DNA from: Oceanisphaera profunda
GTDB taxonomy: Bacteria > Pseudomonadota > Gammaproteobacteria > Enterobacterales > Aeromonadaceae
Length of the DNA: 64,000 nt
Assembly (NCBI RefSeq): GCF_002157895.1
Contig: NZ_CP021377.1
Location: 124,001 to 188,000, forward strand
Reading direction: 5' to 3'
In this document: in pieces, positions 36,234-45,347 of the stretch
Layout: the number at the start of each line of letters is the position of its first letter
Position numbering within the stretch: the first letter of the stretch is position 1
Program-made: the position numbers and the translations under genes
The notes under the pieces: generated by a model
Databases searched by the model: none
What the model saw: only the letters and a program-made list of their open reading frames with translations
What the model was told of the DNA's origin: nothing

Positions 36234-36696
36234 TTTTATCTCGGTTTGTTCTTTGTAGCTGCCAAATTTATTCGGCAGGCCAGCTCTGCTGGCTGTTACT
36301 GAGGTTTAGATTTAAACCAAAACACCAAACCGGGCCGAAGTCCTCTTCGCCGAAGAGACGGGCCCCTACAAGGTCAAAATACCAAACTGAGCCTTATATT
36401 CTTTACCGAATAGGCGGGCACCTCACTGTAACCTATTGAATTAATTGATGCTGAATTCGCTGAAACATGGCTGATCTTTGTGGGTAATCAGGTAATCTTT
36501 TGTTTAGCTAGGCGTTTGGTGCTGGACGCTCGGCGCTGTTTTATCTTTAGCTTACCGCTGCTTTTGCTACATGATACTCTTACACCACGCTTTTATTGGC
36601 CCGCCGCTTATGCTTTATGTTGTATCTAGTAAGTGATACATAAGCAGTGATGCGTAACGCGCGCACTGGCCCACGCAATTAAAGAATCGAATCCCT
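36234..36696. other. Gene-free region with dispersed repeat and decayed heptamers
   Basis: It contains a hairpin GCCAGC/GCTGGC near 36280, GGGCCCCTACA at 36360-36370 (complement of a motif at 20309), the second copy of the 67-bp dispersed repeat at 36427-36493, and three diverged heptamers at 36516-36536 (TTGGTGC, TGGACGC, TCGGCGC). No gene is supported; the sbcB promoter should be in the last part. Confidence 0.65.
36427..36493. repeat. Dispersed intergenic repeat, copy 2
   Basis: TGTAACCTATTGAATTAATT at the start and TTGTGGGTAATCAGGTAA at the end, same orientation as 4491-4559 with about ten differences in between. Confidence 0.75.
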
Positions 36697-38118
36697 ATGA
36701 GTCAGCCTGCAGTAGCACCCAGTTTTTTATTCCACGACTATGAGACGGCAGGCCTGCATCCGGCCTTTGACCGACCCGTGCAATTTGCCGCCATTCGTAC
36801 CGATGCGGATCTCAATGAAATTGGCGAGCCCATGATGTGGTATTGCCAGCTGCCCTCTGACTATCTGCCCTCCCCTGAGGCGACGCTGATCACCGGCATT
36901 ACGCCGCAAACCGCACAGCAACAGGGCTTGTGTGAGGCCGAGTTTATTGCCCGCATTCATGAGCAGTTTAGCCAGCCTAATACCTGCATTTTGGGGTACA
37001 ACAATATTCGTTTCGACGATGAAGTTACCCGCTATACCTTGTATCGCAACTTTTATGATGCCTACGCCTATAGCTGGCAGCATGGCAATTCCCGCTGGGA
37101 CTTACTCGATGTAGCGCGCACCTTTTATGCGCTGCGCCCCGAGGGCATTAACTGGCCAGAAGACGAAGACGGCAAGCCGAGTTTTAAACTAGAGCGCCTA
37201 ACCCAAGCCAATGGCATTGAACACGCCAATGCCCACGATGCCCTGTCGGATGTGCGGGCCACCATAGCGTTGGCCAAATTGCTGCGCCAAGCTCAACCTA
37301 AGCTGTTTGACTATTTATATACGCTTCGCAGTAAGCATAAAGTGAAAGCCCTGATCGATGTCATTAACGCCAAGCCATTAGTGCATGTGTCGGGCCAGTT
37401 TTCCGCTTGGCAAGGCTGTGCCACTTGGATTGCACCCTTGGCGTGGCATCCAGACAACGCCAATGCGGTGATCTGCGTTAACTTAGCCATGGATCTGACT
37501 CCACTTATCGAACTGAGCCCCGAGCAGCTAAAAGAGCGGCTTTACACTAAGCGCGCGGATCTAGGTGAGCGGCTACCGGTGCCGGTAAAACTGGTGCACA
37601 TTAATAAATGCCCCTCATTAGCCAAGGCCGCCGCCCTGAGCGAGCAAAGAGCCGATGAATTAGATATTAATCGTGCCCAGTGTCGTGAAAGCCTCGACCT
37701 ATTACGTCGCCACCCCGAAATTCGCGAAAAAGTGGTGGCTCTGCATCAACTCCCTCATGATTTTGGCCCCAGCGCTGATGTAGACGGAGCCCTGTATGAA
37801 GGCGGCTTCTTTGGTGAGGCGGATAAAGCTACCATGGCCATGATCCACGCCAGCTCGCCCGAGGTACTGGCCACCCTGCCGCTGCAATTTAATGACTCAC
37901 GCCTCAGTGAGTTGCTGTTTCGCTATCGTGCGCGTAACTACCCCAACACCTTAAGCGAGCAAGAATGGCAGCGCTGGCGTCAACATTGCCAAGACAAACT
38001 CAGCCACCAAGCTGAACCTTATATGCAGCGCCTGGAGCAATTGGTGATTGCGCATCAAGAAGATGAAGCCAAGTTGGCGTTACTGCAGGCCGTGGCTCGT
38101 TATGTGCAAGCGCTTTAG
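36697..38118 (+). CDS. sbcB: Exodeoxyribonuclease I SbcB
   Basis: The 473-residue enzyme degrades single-stranded DNA 3' to 5' and works in recombination and mismatch repair; it matches E. coli ExoI (475 residues). DEDDh catalytic residues are visible in FHDYETAGLHP, YNNIRFDDEVTR and HDALSDVRATIA. SH3-like and C-terminal helical domains follow. The next gene (LrgA-like) starts inside its last codons, so the two are probably cotranscribed. Confidence 0.96.
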   Translation: MSQPAVAPSFLFHDYETAGLHPAFDRPVQFAAIRTDADLNEIGEPMMWYCQLPSDYLPSPEATLITGITPQTAQQQGLCEAEFIARIHEQFSQPNTCILGYNNIRFDDEVTRYTLYRNFYDAYAYSWQHGNSRWDLLDVARTFYALRPEGINWPEDEDGKPSFKLERLTQANGIEHANAHDALSDVRATIALAKLLRQAQPKLFDYLYTLRSKHKVKALIDVINAKPLVHVSGQFSAWQGCATWIAPLAWHPDNANAVICVNLAMDLTPLIELSPEQLKERLYTKRADLGERLPVPVKLVHINKCPSLAKAAALSEQRADELDINRAQCRESLDLLRRHPEIREKVVALHQLPHDFGPSADVDGALYEGGFFGEADKATMAMIHASSPEVLATLPLQFNDSRLSELLFRYRARNYPNTLSEQEWQRWRQHCQDKLSHQAEPYMQRLEQLVIAHQEDEAKLALLQAVARYVQAL

Positions 38119-38491
38119 CGCCGCGAGCTGCGCACTGGTTAAACATCCGTTGTTTATCTGGCTGCGCGGCTTTGCGCTGTTATTAGCCTGTCTTATCATC
38201 GGTAAAGCCATCGCTGGCATATTACCCTTTGCTTTTCCGGGCAGTATTATTGGCCTCTTGTTGCTGTTCTTGTTACTGATCAGCCAATTAGTGCCTTTAA
38301 GCTGGGTACATCAAAGTGGCCAGCTACTACTGCGCCACATGGCGCTGTTATTTATTCCGGTGGCGGCAGGCTTGCTCGGCTATGTGGACGTACTCAGCGA
38401 GGGATTAGGCTTGATTTTAAGCGCGGCTTTTAGTGGTTTAGTACTGATCTTGATAGTAGTGGGCCGTTTATATCAACGGATGCAAGCATGA
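38102..38491 (+). CDS. CidA/LrgA family holin-like membrane protein (YohJ-like)
   Basis: A 129-residue protein with about four membrane helices and the LrgA signature (FPGSIIGLLLLFLLLI then PLSWVHQSGQLLLRHMALLFIP). CidA/LrgA proteins affect murein hydrolase release or metabolite movement together with LrgB. ATG at 38102 overlaps the sbcB stop region, and its end overlaps the LrgB start by ATGA, indicating coupling. A farther in-frame start inside sbcB (38048) is rejected because it adds non-membrane sequence from the overlap. Confidence 0.9.
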   Translation: MCKRFSAASCALVKHPLFIWLRGFALLLACLIIGKAIAGILPFAFPGSIIGLLLLFLLLISQLVPLSWVHQSGQLLLRHMALLFIPVAAGLLGYVDVLSEGLGLILSAAFSGLVLILIVVGRLYQRMQA

Positions 38492-39177
38492 TGCTGTGGC
38501 TGGCAATACCCCTCACCGCCGCCTTGTATTTAGCCGTGAAGAAACTGGCGCGCCACTATAAAAGCCCGCTGATCAACACCATTATGCTGCCGGCGCTGCT
38601 GATCATCGGCGTGCTGGTGTTAACCGGCCAAGATAGCAGTGCATATCAGGCAGGCACCAAACCGCTCAACTTATTATTGGAATTAGCGGTGGTCGCCTTT
38701 GCCCTGCCCTTATACCAACAAGCGGCTAAAATTCGCCAACAGCTGTGGCCAATCGTATTGTGCTGCAGTATCTCAGTATTGATTTCGGTAGGCACTACCT
38801 TACTACTCGGCGGCATTTTGCATGCTCAACCGCAACTACTGGCCTCCATTGCTACTAAATCTATCACCACACCTTTAGCCATGAGTGTCAGTGCCACCAT
38901 GGGCGGCATTCCGGCTATAGCCGCAGGCTTGGTGATCATAGTGGGCATGATGGGCGCTATTATTGGCTTTCCAGTGCTTAAAATCGCCGGTGTGACGCAT
39001 CCTGAAGCGCAAGGCTTGGCGATGGGCGCCAGTGCTCATGCCATTGGCACCGGTGCGGCTGCCGAAGTTGGGCCGGTGCAAGGCGCCTTTGCTTCATTGG
39101 CCATGGTGGTGTGTGGCATTGCCACCGCCTTATTGGCGCCGCCCTTGTTTCATTTGTATCTTTGGTTGATAGGGTAA
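38488..39177 (+). CDS. LrgB/CidB family membrane protein (YohK-like)
   Basis: The 229-residue partner of the LrgA-like protein has about six or seven helices. It shows the LrgB signature: ATKSITTPLAMSVSATMGGI, then GLAMGASAHAIGTGAAAE. Overlap with the upstream gene (ATGA) implies coupled translation. The pair is linked to autolysis control in Gram-positives and to export or pressure relief of small metabolites elsewhere. Role here is inference. Confidence 0.93.
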   Translation: MMLWLAIPLTAALYLAVKKLARHYKSPLINTIMLPALLIIGVLVLTGQDSSAYQAGTKPLNLLLELAVVAFALPLYQQAAKIRQQLWPIVLCCSISVLISVGTTLLLGGILHAQPQLLASIATKSITTPLAMSVSATMGGIPAIAAGLVIIVGMMGAIIGFPVLKIAGVTHPEAQGLAMGASAHAIGTGAAAEVGPVQGAFASLAMVVCGIATALLAPPLFHLYLWLIG

Positions 39178-39311
39178 AAGAAAAGGTGAGGGGTAAGCAG
39201 GGAGGCGTGAGGCAAAACCAACGATTAATACGTTAAGTCGTACACTATACGTCAAAGAAAGTGCCCAACCTTGGAGCCATGAGCCTAATGCCTAAAAACA
39301 GGAGTTCAACT

Positions 39312-40181
39312 ATGAATGATGCACTTAAACAAACCCTCGACCAACATCGACTCAGCCGGCTAACACGCTTTAGTCCAGAGCAAATCCAACTGTTAATGGA
39401 CGCCAGTGAATTGGGCACAGGCGCGCTGGCATTTGCCTTGTTACCGCTCGCCGAAGCCAAAGCCCAAGTGCCCATCTCTGATTTTGCCGTGGGTGCTATT
39501 GCTATTGGTGGCTCGGGTCATTGGTATTTAGGCGCCAATGTGGAGTTTGTGGGTGTGCCCTTGCATCAATCGGTTCACGCCGAGCAAGCCGCCATTGGCC
39601 ATGCGGCGTTATTTGATGAGCAATACATAGAGAGAGTGGTGGTCAGCGCCAGCCCTTGCGGCCATTGTCGCCAATTTATGCACGAGCTCAATCAAGACGA
39701 CCTGCTACTGGTTTGGCCCGAACATCATTTTATGCTCAATGAATTACTGCCCCACGCTTTTGGTCCGGCAGATCTTCAGCAAACCTATGGCCTGCTCAAT
39801 CACCCCACCGCCAATTTAACCGCCAGCTCTCAGAGCGCACCAGAACATAAGCCCGATGCACTTACGCTTGCAGCTTGGGATCACGCTTGCGCCAGTTATG
39901 CGCCTTACAGTCATAACCGCGCAGGCGTCGCCTTATTATTAAACGATGGCCAAATTTGTCCGGGGCGCTACTTAGAAAATGCCGCTTTTAATCCCAGCCT
40001 AGGCCCCTTGCACTTAGCCTTAAGTCAGCTGTATTTGCAGAGTTATACAACCGCGGATATTAAACGCGCCGTATTGGTGGAAGCCCGCGCCGAGGCACAA
40101 CAGGCAGCGCACGCGGCTCTGCTACTAGGCCAGCTGTGCGCTGTGCCTTTAGAAACCTTAGTGCTGGCCCGTGAGGAATGA
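39312..40181 (+). CDS. cdd: Cytidine deaminase Cdd
   Basis: The 289-residue enzyme converts cytidine and deoxycytidine to uridine and deoxyuridine in pyrimidine salvage. The zinc site is HAEQAAIGHA and PCGHC, and the long two-domain form matches the E. coli type (294 residues). The C-terminal half (from about residue 180) is a degenerate deaminase domain (SYAPYSHNRAGVAL). ATG at 39312 has AGGAG upstream, and the family begins near here. The stop is followed at once by a heptamer array. Confidence 0.95.
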   Translation: MNDALKQTLDQHRLSRLTRFSPEQIQLLMDASELGTGALAFALLPLAEAKAQVPISDFAVGAIAIGGSGHWYLGANVEFVGVPLHQSVHAEQAAIGHAALFDEQYIERVVVSASPCGHCRQFMHELNQDDLLLVWPEHHFMLNELLPHAFGPADLQQTYGLLNHPTANLTASSQSAPEHKPDALTLAAWDHACASYAPYSHNRAGVALLLNDGQICPGRYLENAAFNPSLGPLHLALSQLYLQSYTTADIKRAVLVEARAEAQQAAHAALLLGQLCAVPLETLVLAREE

Positions 40182-40184
40182 AGC

Positions 40185-40240
40185 GTGAGGTGTGAGGTGT
40201 GAGGTGTGAGGTGTGAGGTGTGAGGTGTGAGGTGTGAGGT
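40185..40240. repeat. Eight perfect tandem copies of GTGAGGT
   Basis: Eight copies of GTGAGGT plus a partial ninth, starting 4 bp after the cdd stop codon. The unit differs from the TTGGTGC array, but both are 7 bp, perfect and placed just after a stop codon. Shorter, decayed forms of the same unit are near 7574-7588, 20537-20578 and 40403-40415. Confidence 0.95.
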
Positions 40241-40416
40241 GTGTAAAAAATCGCCGAGTGCCGAGCATAGCAACATCAAACCTTGGCTCATACTTCACGG
40301 CTAAGGTTTACATTATTAAAGCGTTTCGTCTGCCACAAAATGCGAGAGCAAGTGTTCGCCTACAAAAGACACGACTGCTAGGTTAGCGGGGTGCTGACGC
40401 CTTTACACCTCACCCT

Positions 40417-41024
40417 TCACGAATTAGCGAAGTGATTACGGCCCATAAAGGAGTGGCTTAGGGTATTGCCGTCTACCAGCTCAAGCTCGCCGCCAATTGG
40501 CACGCCGTGGGCGATACGACTCACCGCTACGCCGTGGTGACTGGCAATATCAGCAATATAATAGGCGGTGGCCTCGCCTTCTACGGTCGGGTTGGTAGCC
40601 AAGATCAATTCAGAAAATGACTCACGCGCCAGCCAATTAGCCAGCTTATCTAGCCCTAACTCTTCGGGCCTACACCGTCCAGCGGCGACAAATGGCCCAT
40701 CAACACAAAGTAACGCCCTTGATATTGACCGGTTTGCTCGATGGCCACCACATCGGCGGGGCTTTCTACGATGCACAGCTGGCCGCTCACGGCGCGCTTA
40801 GGGTTGGCACACAGCGGGCATATATCTTCTTCAGTAAAGGTGCGGCACTGGCGGCAGTGACCGATTTTCTCTAGCGCTTCATCCAATATATGGGCTAAGC
40901 GTCGGCCACCGGCGCGTTGGCGCTCTAACATAGCAAACGCCATGCGCTGGGCCGATTTTGGGCCCACACCGGGTAAGATTTGCAAACTCTTGATTAACTC
41001 ATCCAACAAGGGACTAAAGCGCAT
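40417..41024 (-). pseudogene. recR: Recombination mediator RecR, broken by one frameshift as read
   Basis: RecR loads RecA on gaps with RecF and RecO. The N-terminal frame (41024 to about 40668) reads [20 protein letters not shown] and carries HhH, the C4 zinc finger [16 protein letters not shown] and the TOPRIM start [14 protein letters not shown], then stops after [10 protein letters not shown]. The C-terminal part continues in the next frame as [12 protein letters not shown] through [19 protein letters not shown]. One missing base in the G-run at 40666-40668 explains it; adding it restores about 202 residues, the normal length. The order apt-dnaX-ybaB-recR is conserved. Sequence error is the simplest reading. 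Confidence 0.9.
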
Positions 41025-41203
41025 AGTCAGACTCTTAGTAATAACGAGGGAGAAATAGAGAGTAGGAATACCACTCTTAAGTGCGGGTATAGTAACGTAA
41101 GCGAGGTGAGGCTGGCTAATCGAACACTCTGATTAAGCGTCTAGAAAGTAGAACATTAGGATATAGGGGCTAACTAAGCCCCTAACAGTAAAGCTAATTT
41201 TAC

Positions 41204-41533
41204 TTAGAACGGCATTTTAAAGCCCGGTGGTAATTGCATGCCACCGGTAACTTCACCCATGCGGGATTTATTTTGTTCTTCTACACGACGAACTGCGTCG
41301 TTAACGGCCGCAGCCATCAAGTCTTCTAACAGCTCTTTGTCGTCTTGCAGCAAACTTTCATCAATTTCAACGCGACGTACTGAGTGGCTACCAGCCATGG
41401 TAACTTTAACCAAACCGGCACCGGCTTCACCTACCACTTCTAACAACGCCAGCTCTTCTTGCAGCTTCTGCATTTTCTCTTGCATCTGCTGAGCCTGCTT
41501 CATGATATTGCCCATTCCACCTTTACCAAACAT
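41204..41533 (-). CDS. ybaB: YbaB/EbfC family nucleoid-associated protein
   Basis: A 109-residue DNA-binding protein, same length as E. coli YbaB. It begins [20 protein letters not shown] and has the family strand [19 protein letters not shown] and a C-terminal [11 protein letters not shown]. It binds DNA as a dimer and compacts or bookmarks the nucleoid. It lies between dnaX and recR as usual, 49 bp downstream of dnaX, and is probably cotranscribed. Confidence 0.96.
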   Translation of the reverse strand: MFGKGGMGNIMKQAQQMQEKMQKLQEELALLEVVGEAGAGLVKVTMAGSHSVRRVEIDESLLQDDKELLEDLMAAAVNDAVRRVEEQNKSRMGEVTGGMQLPPGFKMPF

Positions 41534-41582
41534 ATCTGCTCACTCTTAGTTAATACATCATTAAGGGATAAAATACGCCGCA

Positions 41583-44405
41583 TTACTGCGCCATAGGTTC
41601 TATGCTGTCGCGGTCTAATTCGGCCGCAAAGCGGGATATCAAAAATTGTACCGCATCATCGGCCTCAATTTCATCTTTTGCTTGGCTTATCGCACTCTGA
41701 TAAAGCTGCTGCTCAATATCAAACGGCGTTAAGCTGCCCGTCTGCTCACCCACTTGTACCTGTAAATTGATGGCGGCTTGCTGCTGCTCACTCAGCACGG
41801 CCGCCAGCTCTGCACAGGCTTTGTCATTTAATAGGTGTTTATGATCAGGGTTTAGCCACAGCTGCCATTGATTGGGACTTTGTTGTAAAAGGCTGGAGTG
41901 CATGGCCAATTGGCGCAATAAACCACCAAGCGGCAACTGAGCCACTAAAGCCGTCCAAGTATCCGTGGCGTGGGCCAATAAGCTACTGGGCTTTAAAGGC
42001 TCAGGATCGGTAGCAGTTTGCGAAGCGCCCGAGCGCAAGCCTGCCATCGCATTCAATCCGCCAGTAGCATTTAAGCCACTGGAGGCACCCAATCCGCCAG
42101 AGGCACCAGCAGGCGCAGGATTGGCCGCTTGTGGAAATGTTTGTGCTCTGGCGGGCGGCGCGCTGGGCCGTGAAGCTGCCTGAGGCGAGCCCGAACTATC
42201 AGCAGTCACACTGGGTTGCCACGCCGCTTGTGATGCTGTGTTAGCGTTTGTGTCATCTAACCAGGGTGGCAAGTCATCTGCATCCTGCTGTGCCCCCATA
42301 TCCGCATAAGAGTCCAACGGCGGCAGCTCGGCGCCTTGGTTATGGCTATGATGATGGTTATGTTGGTCATTACTAAACGACGCCGCCGGGCTCTGAGCCG
42401 AGGATGCTTGGCCCTGCCCCAAGGTCGAGCTGTGCGCTGGGTTAGTTGCTGGGTTAGTTGCAGGGTTAGGCGTTTGCGCGCGCTCAGGAATAGCGGTCAC
42501 AGGGCTCGACGCCGTGACCGCTGGGCTACTGGCATTATCCCCTTTGGATGCAGGAGGAACATAGCTGGATTGAGCTTGACGACTGACAGGAATCGCGCCG
42601 CGTACTGGCGTGTTATCGGTCGCATCCAAGTCATGACTGCGCAGTCGATTGCGCGTTTGCAGCAAACGCCGAATTTGCGCCACATTGGCCGCCGCCGGAT
42701 CGCCCGTCTCAGGTTCAAGCTGCGACGGGGTTATCTCCTCCAGACTACTGGCAGACGGATTAACTGTGGCTGGAGTCTGATTGCTTAACTCAACGGCCGG
42801 CGGTGCTTTAACTGCTGGTGCGATGCCCTGTGACGCATTTGGGCTGGCCGCCTGCGTTTGCGCAGGCTCCGCATTTATTGGCCGAGCATCACTTTGCAGC
42901 GCATTAGTCGCAGTTAGCGCAGGTGCTGGCATAGGCTGCAGAGACACCGCTGCTTGGTAACCAAACTGCGCCGCCTGCGTCAAAATCGTGTCTTGTTCAT
43001 GATAAAGCTGAGCCGCCAGCTGCGCATCCGCCTCATCGCTCACTGCAGCACCTGCAGAGTTCTCAACCGCAATAGAGTCGTCAACAACAAAAGAGTCTTC
43101 AACTGCAGTAGGGGCATCAACCACAGCAGAACCATCACTGGCCTCTGTCGTTTGATTGGCAGGCACCGCAGCAACAGACTCATTAGACGCTACTGTAGCG
43201 ATGACAGGCGCTAATGCAGATGGCGCTATCTCTGGCGGCGACATGCGCGGCGGCTCAGGCTTTTTTACCGCATTAGGCTCCGTTGTTACAGCTGTCGGCG
43301 TGGCACTGCCATGAGCCGCACTCGCCGCTTGAGGCCGAAACGCCAAGGTGCGCAGCAAGGTCATTTCTAACGCGGCGCGGCCATCGGCAGCAAAAGGCAA
43401 GTCTTTGCGCCCTTGTAGGCAAATCTGATAATAAAGCTGAATGTGCTCTGGCGAAATTAATGGCGCTAAGCGATTCAGCTCATTGGCATAAGGCAGCAAA
43501 GGTTGAGCGGGCACTATTTGTGCCAAGGCCAATTGATGCCAAAAGCCCACCAGCTCTTTATGAATATGATCGTAATCTGGCCCCATACTGGCCAAATTAC
43601 TCACTTGCGCCAGCATAGCCGCGCCATCGCCCGATAACAGCGCATTCACCAAGCTCATTAACTGATTATGATTAAGGTTGCCAAGCATAGACTCAACTTG
43701 CGCCAGTCTAATCTCACCGTTACCAAACGCCAGTGCCTGATCCGTTAAGCTCAAGGCATCGCGCACACTGCCATCGGCGGCGCGCGCCAATGCGGCCGTT
43801 GCTTCCACTTCGAAGGGCAACTGCTCTTGGCGCAAAATATGCTGCAGCTGACCATCAATCTGCTCTGGCTCTAAGCTTTTAAGATGAAACTGTAAGCAAC
43901 GGGATAAAATAGTGATTGGCAGCTTTTGCGGATCCGTGGTGGCCAGCAAAAACTTTACGTGCGGTGGCGGCTCTTCCAGGGTTTTGAGCAGCGCATTAAA
44001 GCTGTGGCGCGACAACATGTGCACTTCATCAATCAAGTACACTTTAAAGCGGCCACGCGCCGGCTGATACTGCACGTTATCGAGCAGCTCACGGGTGTCT
44101 TCTACCTTAGTCCGGCTCGCCGCATCTATTTCTAGTAAATCGACAAACCGCCCTTGTTCGATTTCAACGCAACTGCTGCACTCACCGCAGGGCTCAGGCG
44201 TTATGCCCTTATCGCAGTTTAGCGCCTTGGCCAACAAGCGTGCGATGGAAGTTTTACCCACCCCGCGGGTGCCGCTAAACAAATAGGCATGATGCAGCCG
44301 CCCTTGAGCAAGGGCATTGACAAGGGCCGTCAACACATGTTGCTGGCCGACCACTTCGGTAAAACGCTGGGGGCGCCATTTTCTGGCCAGAACCTGATAA
44401 TTCAT
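41583..44405 (-). CDS. dnaX: DNA polymerase III subunit tau (and gamma by frameshift)
   Basis: The 940-residue clamp-loader ATPase has Walker A (FSGTRGVGKTSIARLLAKA, core GTRGVGKTS), the C4 zinc module CDKGITPEPCGECSSC, DEVHMLSRHSFNALLKTLEE (DExx box plus) and the sensor region TTDPQKLPITILSRC. The N-terminal part (about 1-365) is normal. A very long low-complexity Ala/Pro/Ser/Thr/Gln linker follows (about 370-770), then the tau-specific C-terminal domain. E. coli DnaX has 643 residues, so the linker is about 300 residues longer. An A AAA AAG slippery site lies at codons 380-382. Confidence 0.95.
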   Translation of the reverse strand: MNYQVLARKWRPQRFTEVVGQQHVLTALVNALAQGRLHHAYLFSGTRGVGKTSIARLLAKALNCDKGITPEPCGECSSCVEIEQGRFVDLLEIDAASRTKVEDTRELLDNVQYQPARGRFKVYLIDEVHMLSRHSFNALLKTLEEPPPHVKFLLATTDPQKLPITILSRCLQFHLKSLEPEQIDGQLQHILRQEQLPFEVEATAALARAADGSVRDALSLTDQALAFGNGEIRLAQVESMLGNLNHNQLMSLVNALLSGDGAAMLAQVSNLASMGPDYDHIHKELVGFWHQLALAQIVPAQPLLPYANELNRLAPLISPEHIQLYYQICLQGRKDLPFAADGRAALEMTLLRTLAFRPQAASAAHGSATPTAVTTEPNAVKKPEPPRMSPPEIAPSALAPVIATVASNESVAAVPANQTTEASDGSAVVDAPTAVEDSFVVDDSIAVENSAGAAVSDEADAQLAAQLYHEQDTILTQAAQFGYQAAVSLQPMPAPALTATNALQSDARPINAEPAQTQAASPNASQGIAPAVKAPPAVELSNQTPATVNPSASSLEEITPSQLEPETGDPAAANVAQIRRLLQTRNRLRSHDLDATDNTPVRGAIPVSRQAQSSYVPPASKGDNASSPAVTASSPVTAIPERAQTPNPATNPATNPAHSSTLGQGQASSAQSPAASFSNDQHNHHHSHNQGAELPPLDSYADMGAQQDADDLPPWLDDTNANTASQAAWQPSVTADSSGSPQAASRPSAPPARAQTFPQAANPAPAGASGGLGASSGLNATGGLNAMAGLRSGASQTATDPEPLKPSSLLAHATDTWTALVAQLPLGGLLRQLAMHSSLLQQSPNQWQLWLNPDHKHLLNDKACAELAAVLSEQQQAAINLQVQVGEQTGSLTPFDIEQQLYQSAISQAKDEIEADDAVQFLISRFAAELDRDSIEPMAQ
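43255..43281 (-). promoter_or_regulatory. Programmed -1 frameshift signal in dnaX (gamma subunit)
   Basis: Read on the minus strand, codons GTA AAA AAG contain the slippery heptamer A AAA AAG (43266 to 43260). After a -1 slip the next codons are GCC TGA, so translation stops at once (stop at 43257-43255) and gives a gamma protein of 383 residues. GGAG (43281-43278) lies 11 nt upstream, like the stimulatory SD in E. coli dnaX. No clear downstream hairpin was found by eye. Confidence 0.75.
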
Positions 44406-44454
44406 CGGTAATTAGTGACCCTTATTATTGGCAGTCGAGTGATTGAGCGACGAG

Positions 44455-45000
44455 TTATTCACCGTCAAACTGCACTAGGCTATTGACGCGAATGCCCATT
44501 TTATTGAGGCGCTGTAACCCCCCTAAGGCAGGCAATGCGATCACAAAAGCCGCTTCTTGCACCTCACCGCCGCAGCGGCGTACTAATTTTACCGCCGCTT
44601 CTACCGTGCCGCCAGTGGCGAGTAAGTCATCGATAATCAACACTTTTTCACCGGGGGCGATGGCATCCACGTGAATCTGCAGCTTGTCTTGGCCGTATTC
44701 CAAGTCGTAGGCCACTTCAATCACTTCGCGCGGTAATTTATTGGGTTTGCGCGCCATAATAAAGCCCACGCCCAAGGCTGCAGCCACGGGTGCACCAAAG
44801 ATAAAACCGCGTGCTTCTGTGCCCAGCACTTTGTTGATGCCGGCATCGCGATACAAGTCGACCAAGGCATCTATGCTGGCTTTAAAGGCGAGAGGGTCTT
44901 CCACCAAACTGGTGATATCACGAAAAATCACCCCAGGCTTTGGATAATCCACAATGGCGGTGATACTGTCAGCAATGAGTTTCAGCGTTTCTTGTTTCAT
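44455..45000 (-). CDS. apt: Adenine phosphoribosyltransferase
   Basis: The 181-residue salvage enzyme makes AMP from adenine and PRPP. It has the type I PRTase PRPP loop [13 protein letters not shown], the flexible [14 protein letters not shown] segment, and the N-terminal [15 protein letters not shown]. Length fits the family. It lies 49 bp upstream of dnaX on the same strand. Confidence 0.96.
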   Translation of the reverse strand: MKQETLKLIADSITAIVDYPKPGVIFRDITSLVEDPLAFKASIDALVDLYRDAGINKVLGTEARGFIFGAPVAAALGVGFIMARKPNKLPREVIEVAYDLEYGQDKLQIHVDAIAPGEKVLIIDDLLATGGTVEAAVKLVRRCGGEVQEAAFVIALPALGGLQRLNKMGIRVNSLVQFDGE

Positions 45001-45347
45001 AGCGTAGGTTTCTTAGTAAAAAATTTTACAGTAAAGAGTTTCATAATAAAGGCTGCCTTAATAGACCCGAAAGGGTTGGCCCGACCAGACTCGCGCACCT
45101 TGACTGTAGGCTTGCTAGCTGTGGGAACTGGGCATAATAAAACCCATGGCGGCTAGCTTAGCGGCCAGATTGTCTTAAAACTGTTGGGGATTATAACAGG
45201 ATGCGCCGCCCACTGGGAGCCAACTCAAGTTTGTTCTGCAGTTAACTGCCCTAGTGCTCGCTTAGTCAGTCAGACACTAAATCGCGAAAGGGGCAAAGAT
45301 GCATGTGCATCTTTGCCCCTATTGAAGTGCGCGCTACGGTTAACCCT
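45001..45347. other. Gene-free region upstream of apt
   Basis: It holds the presumed apt promoter in the first half and the terminator of the small secreted protein gene at 45289-45320. No gene is seen. Confidence 0.6.
45289..45320. terminator. Terminator with perfect 15-bp stem
   Basis: AGGGGCAAAGATGCA/TGCATCTTTGCCCCT with a 2-nt nominal loop, 28 bp after the small secreted protein stop on the minus strand. The T-run is short (TTTCG). Confidence 0.8.

Noticed and set aside
38048-38101. Longer LrgA start inside sbcB
   Set aside because: It adds 18 residues of out-of-frame sbcB sequence; ATG at 38102 gives the normal protein.
553-40240. Tandem heptamer arrays as CRISPR
   Set aside because: The units are 7 bp and contiguous with no spacers, and no cas genes are present.
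42336-43618. Several long open frames antisense to dnaX
   Set aside because: They arise from the biased codons of the low-complexity linker and have no ribosome sites or families.
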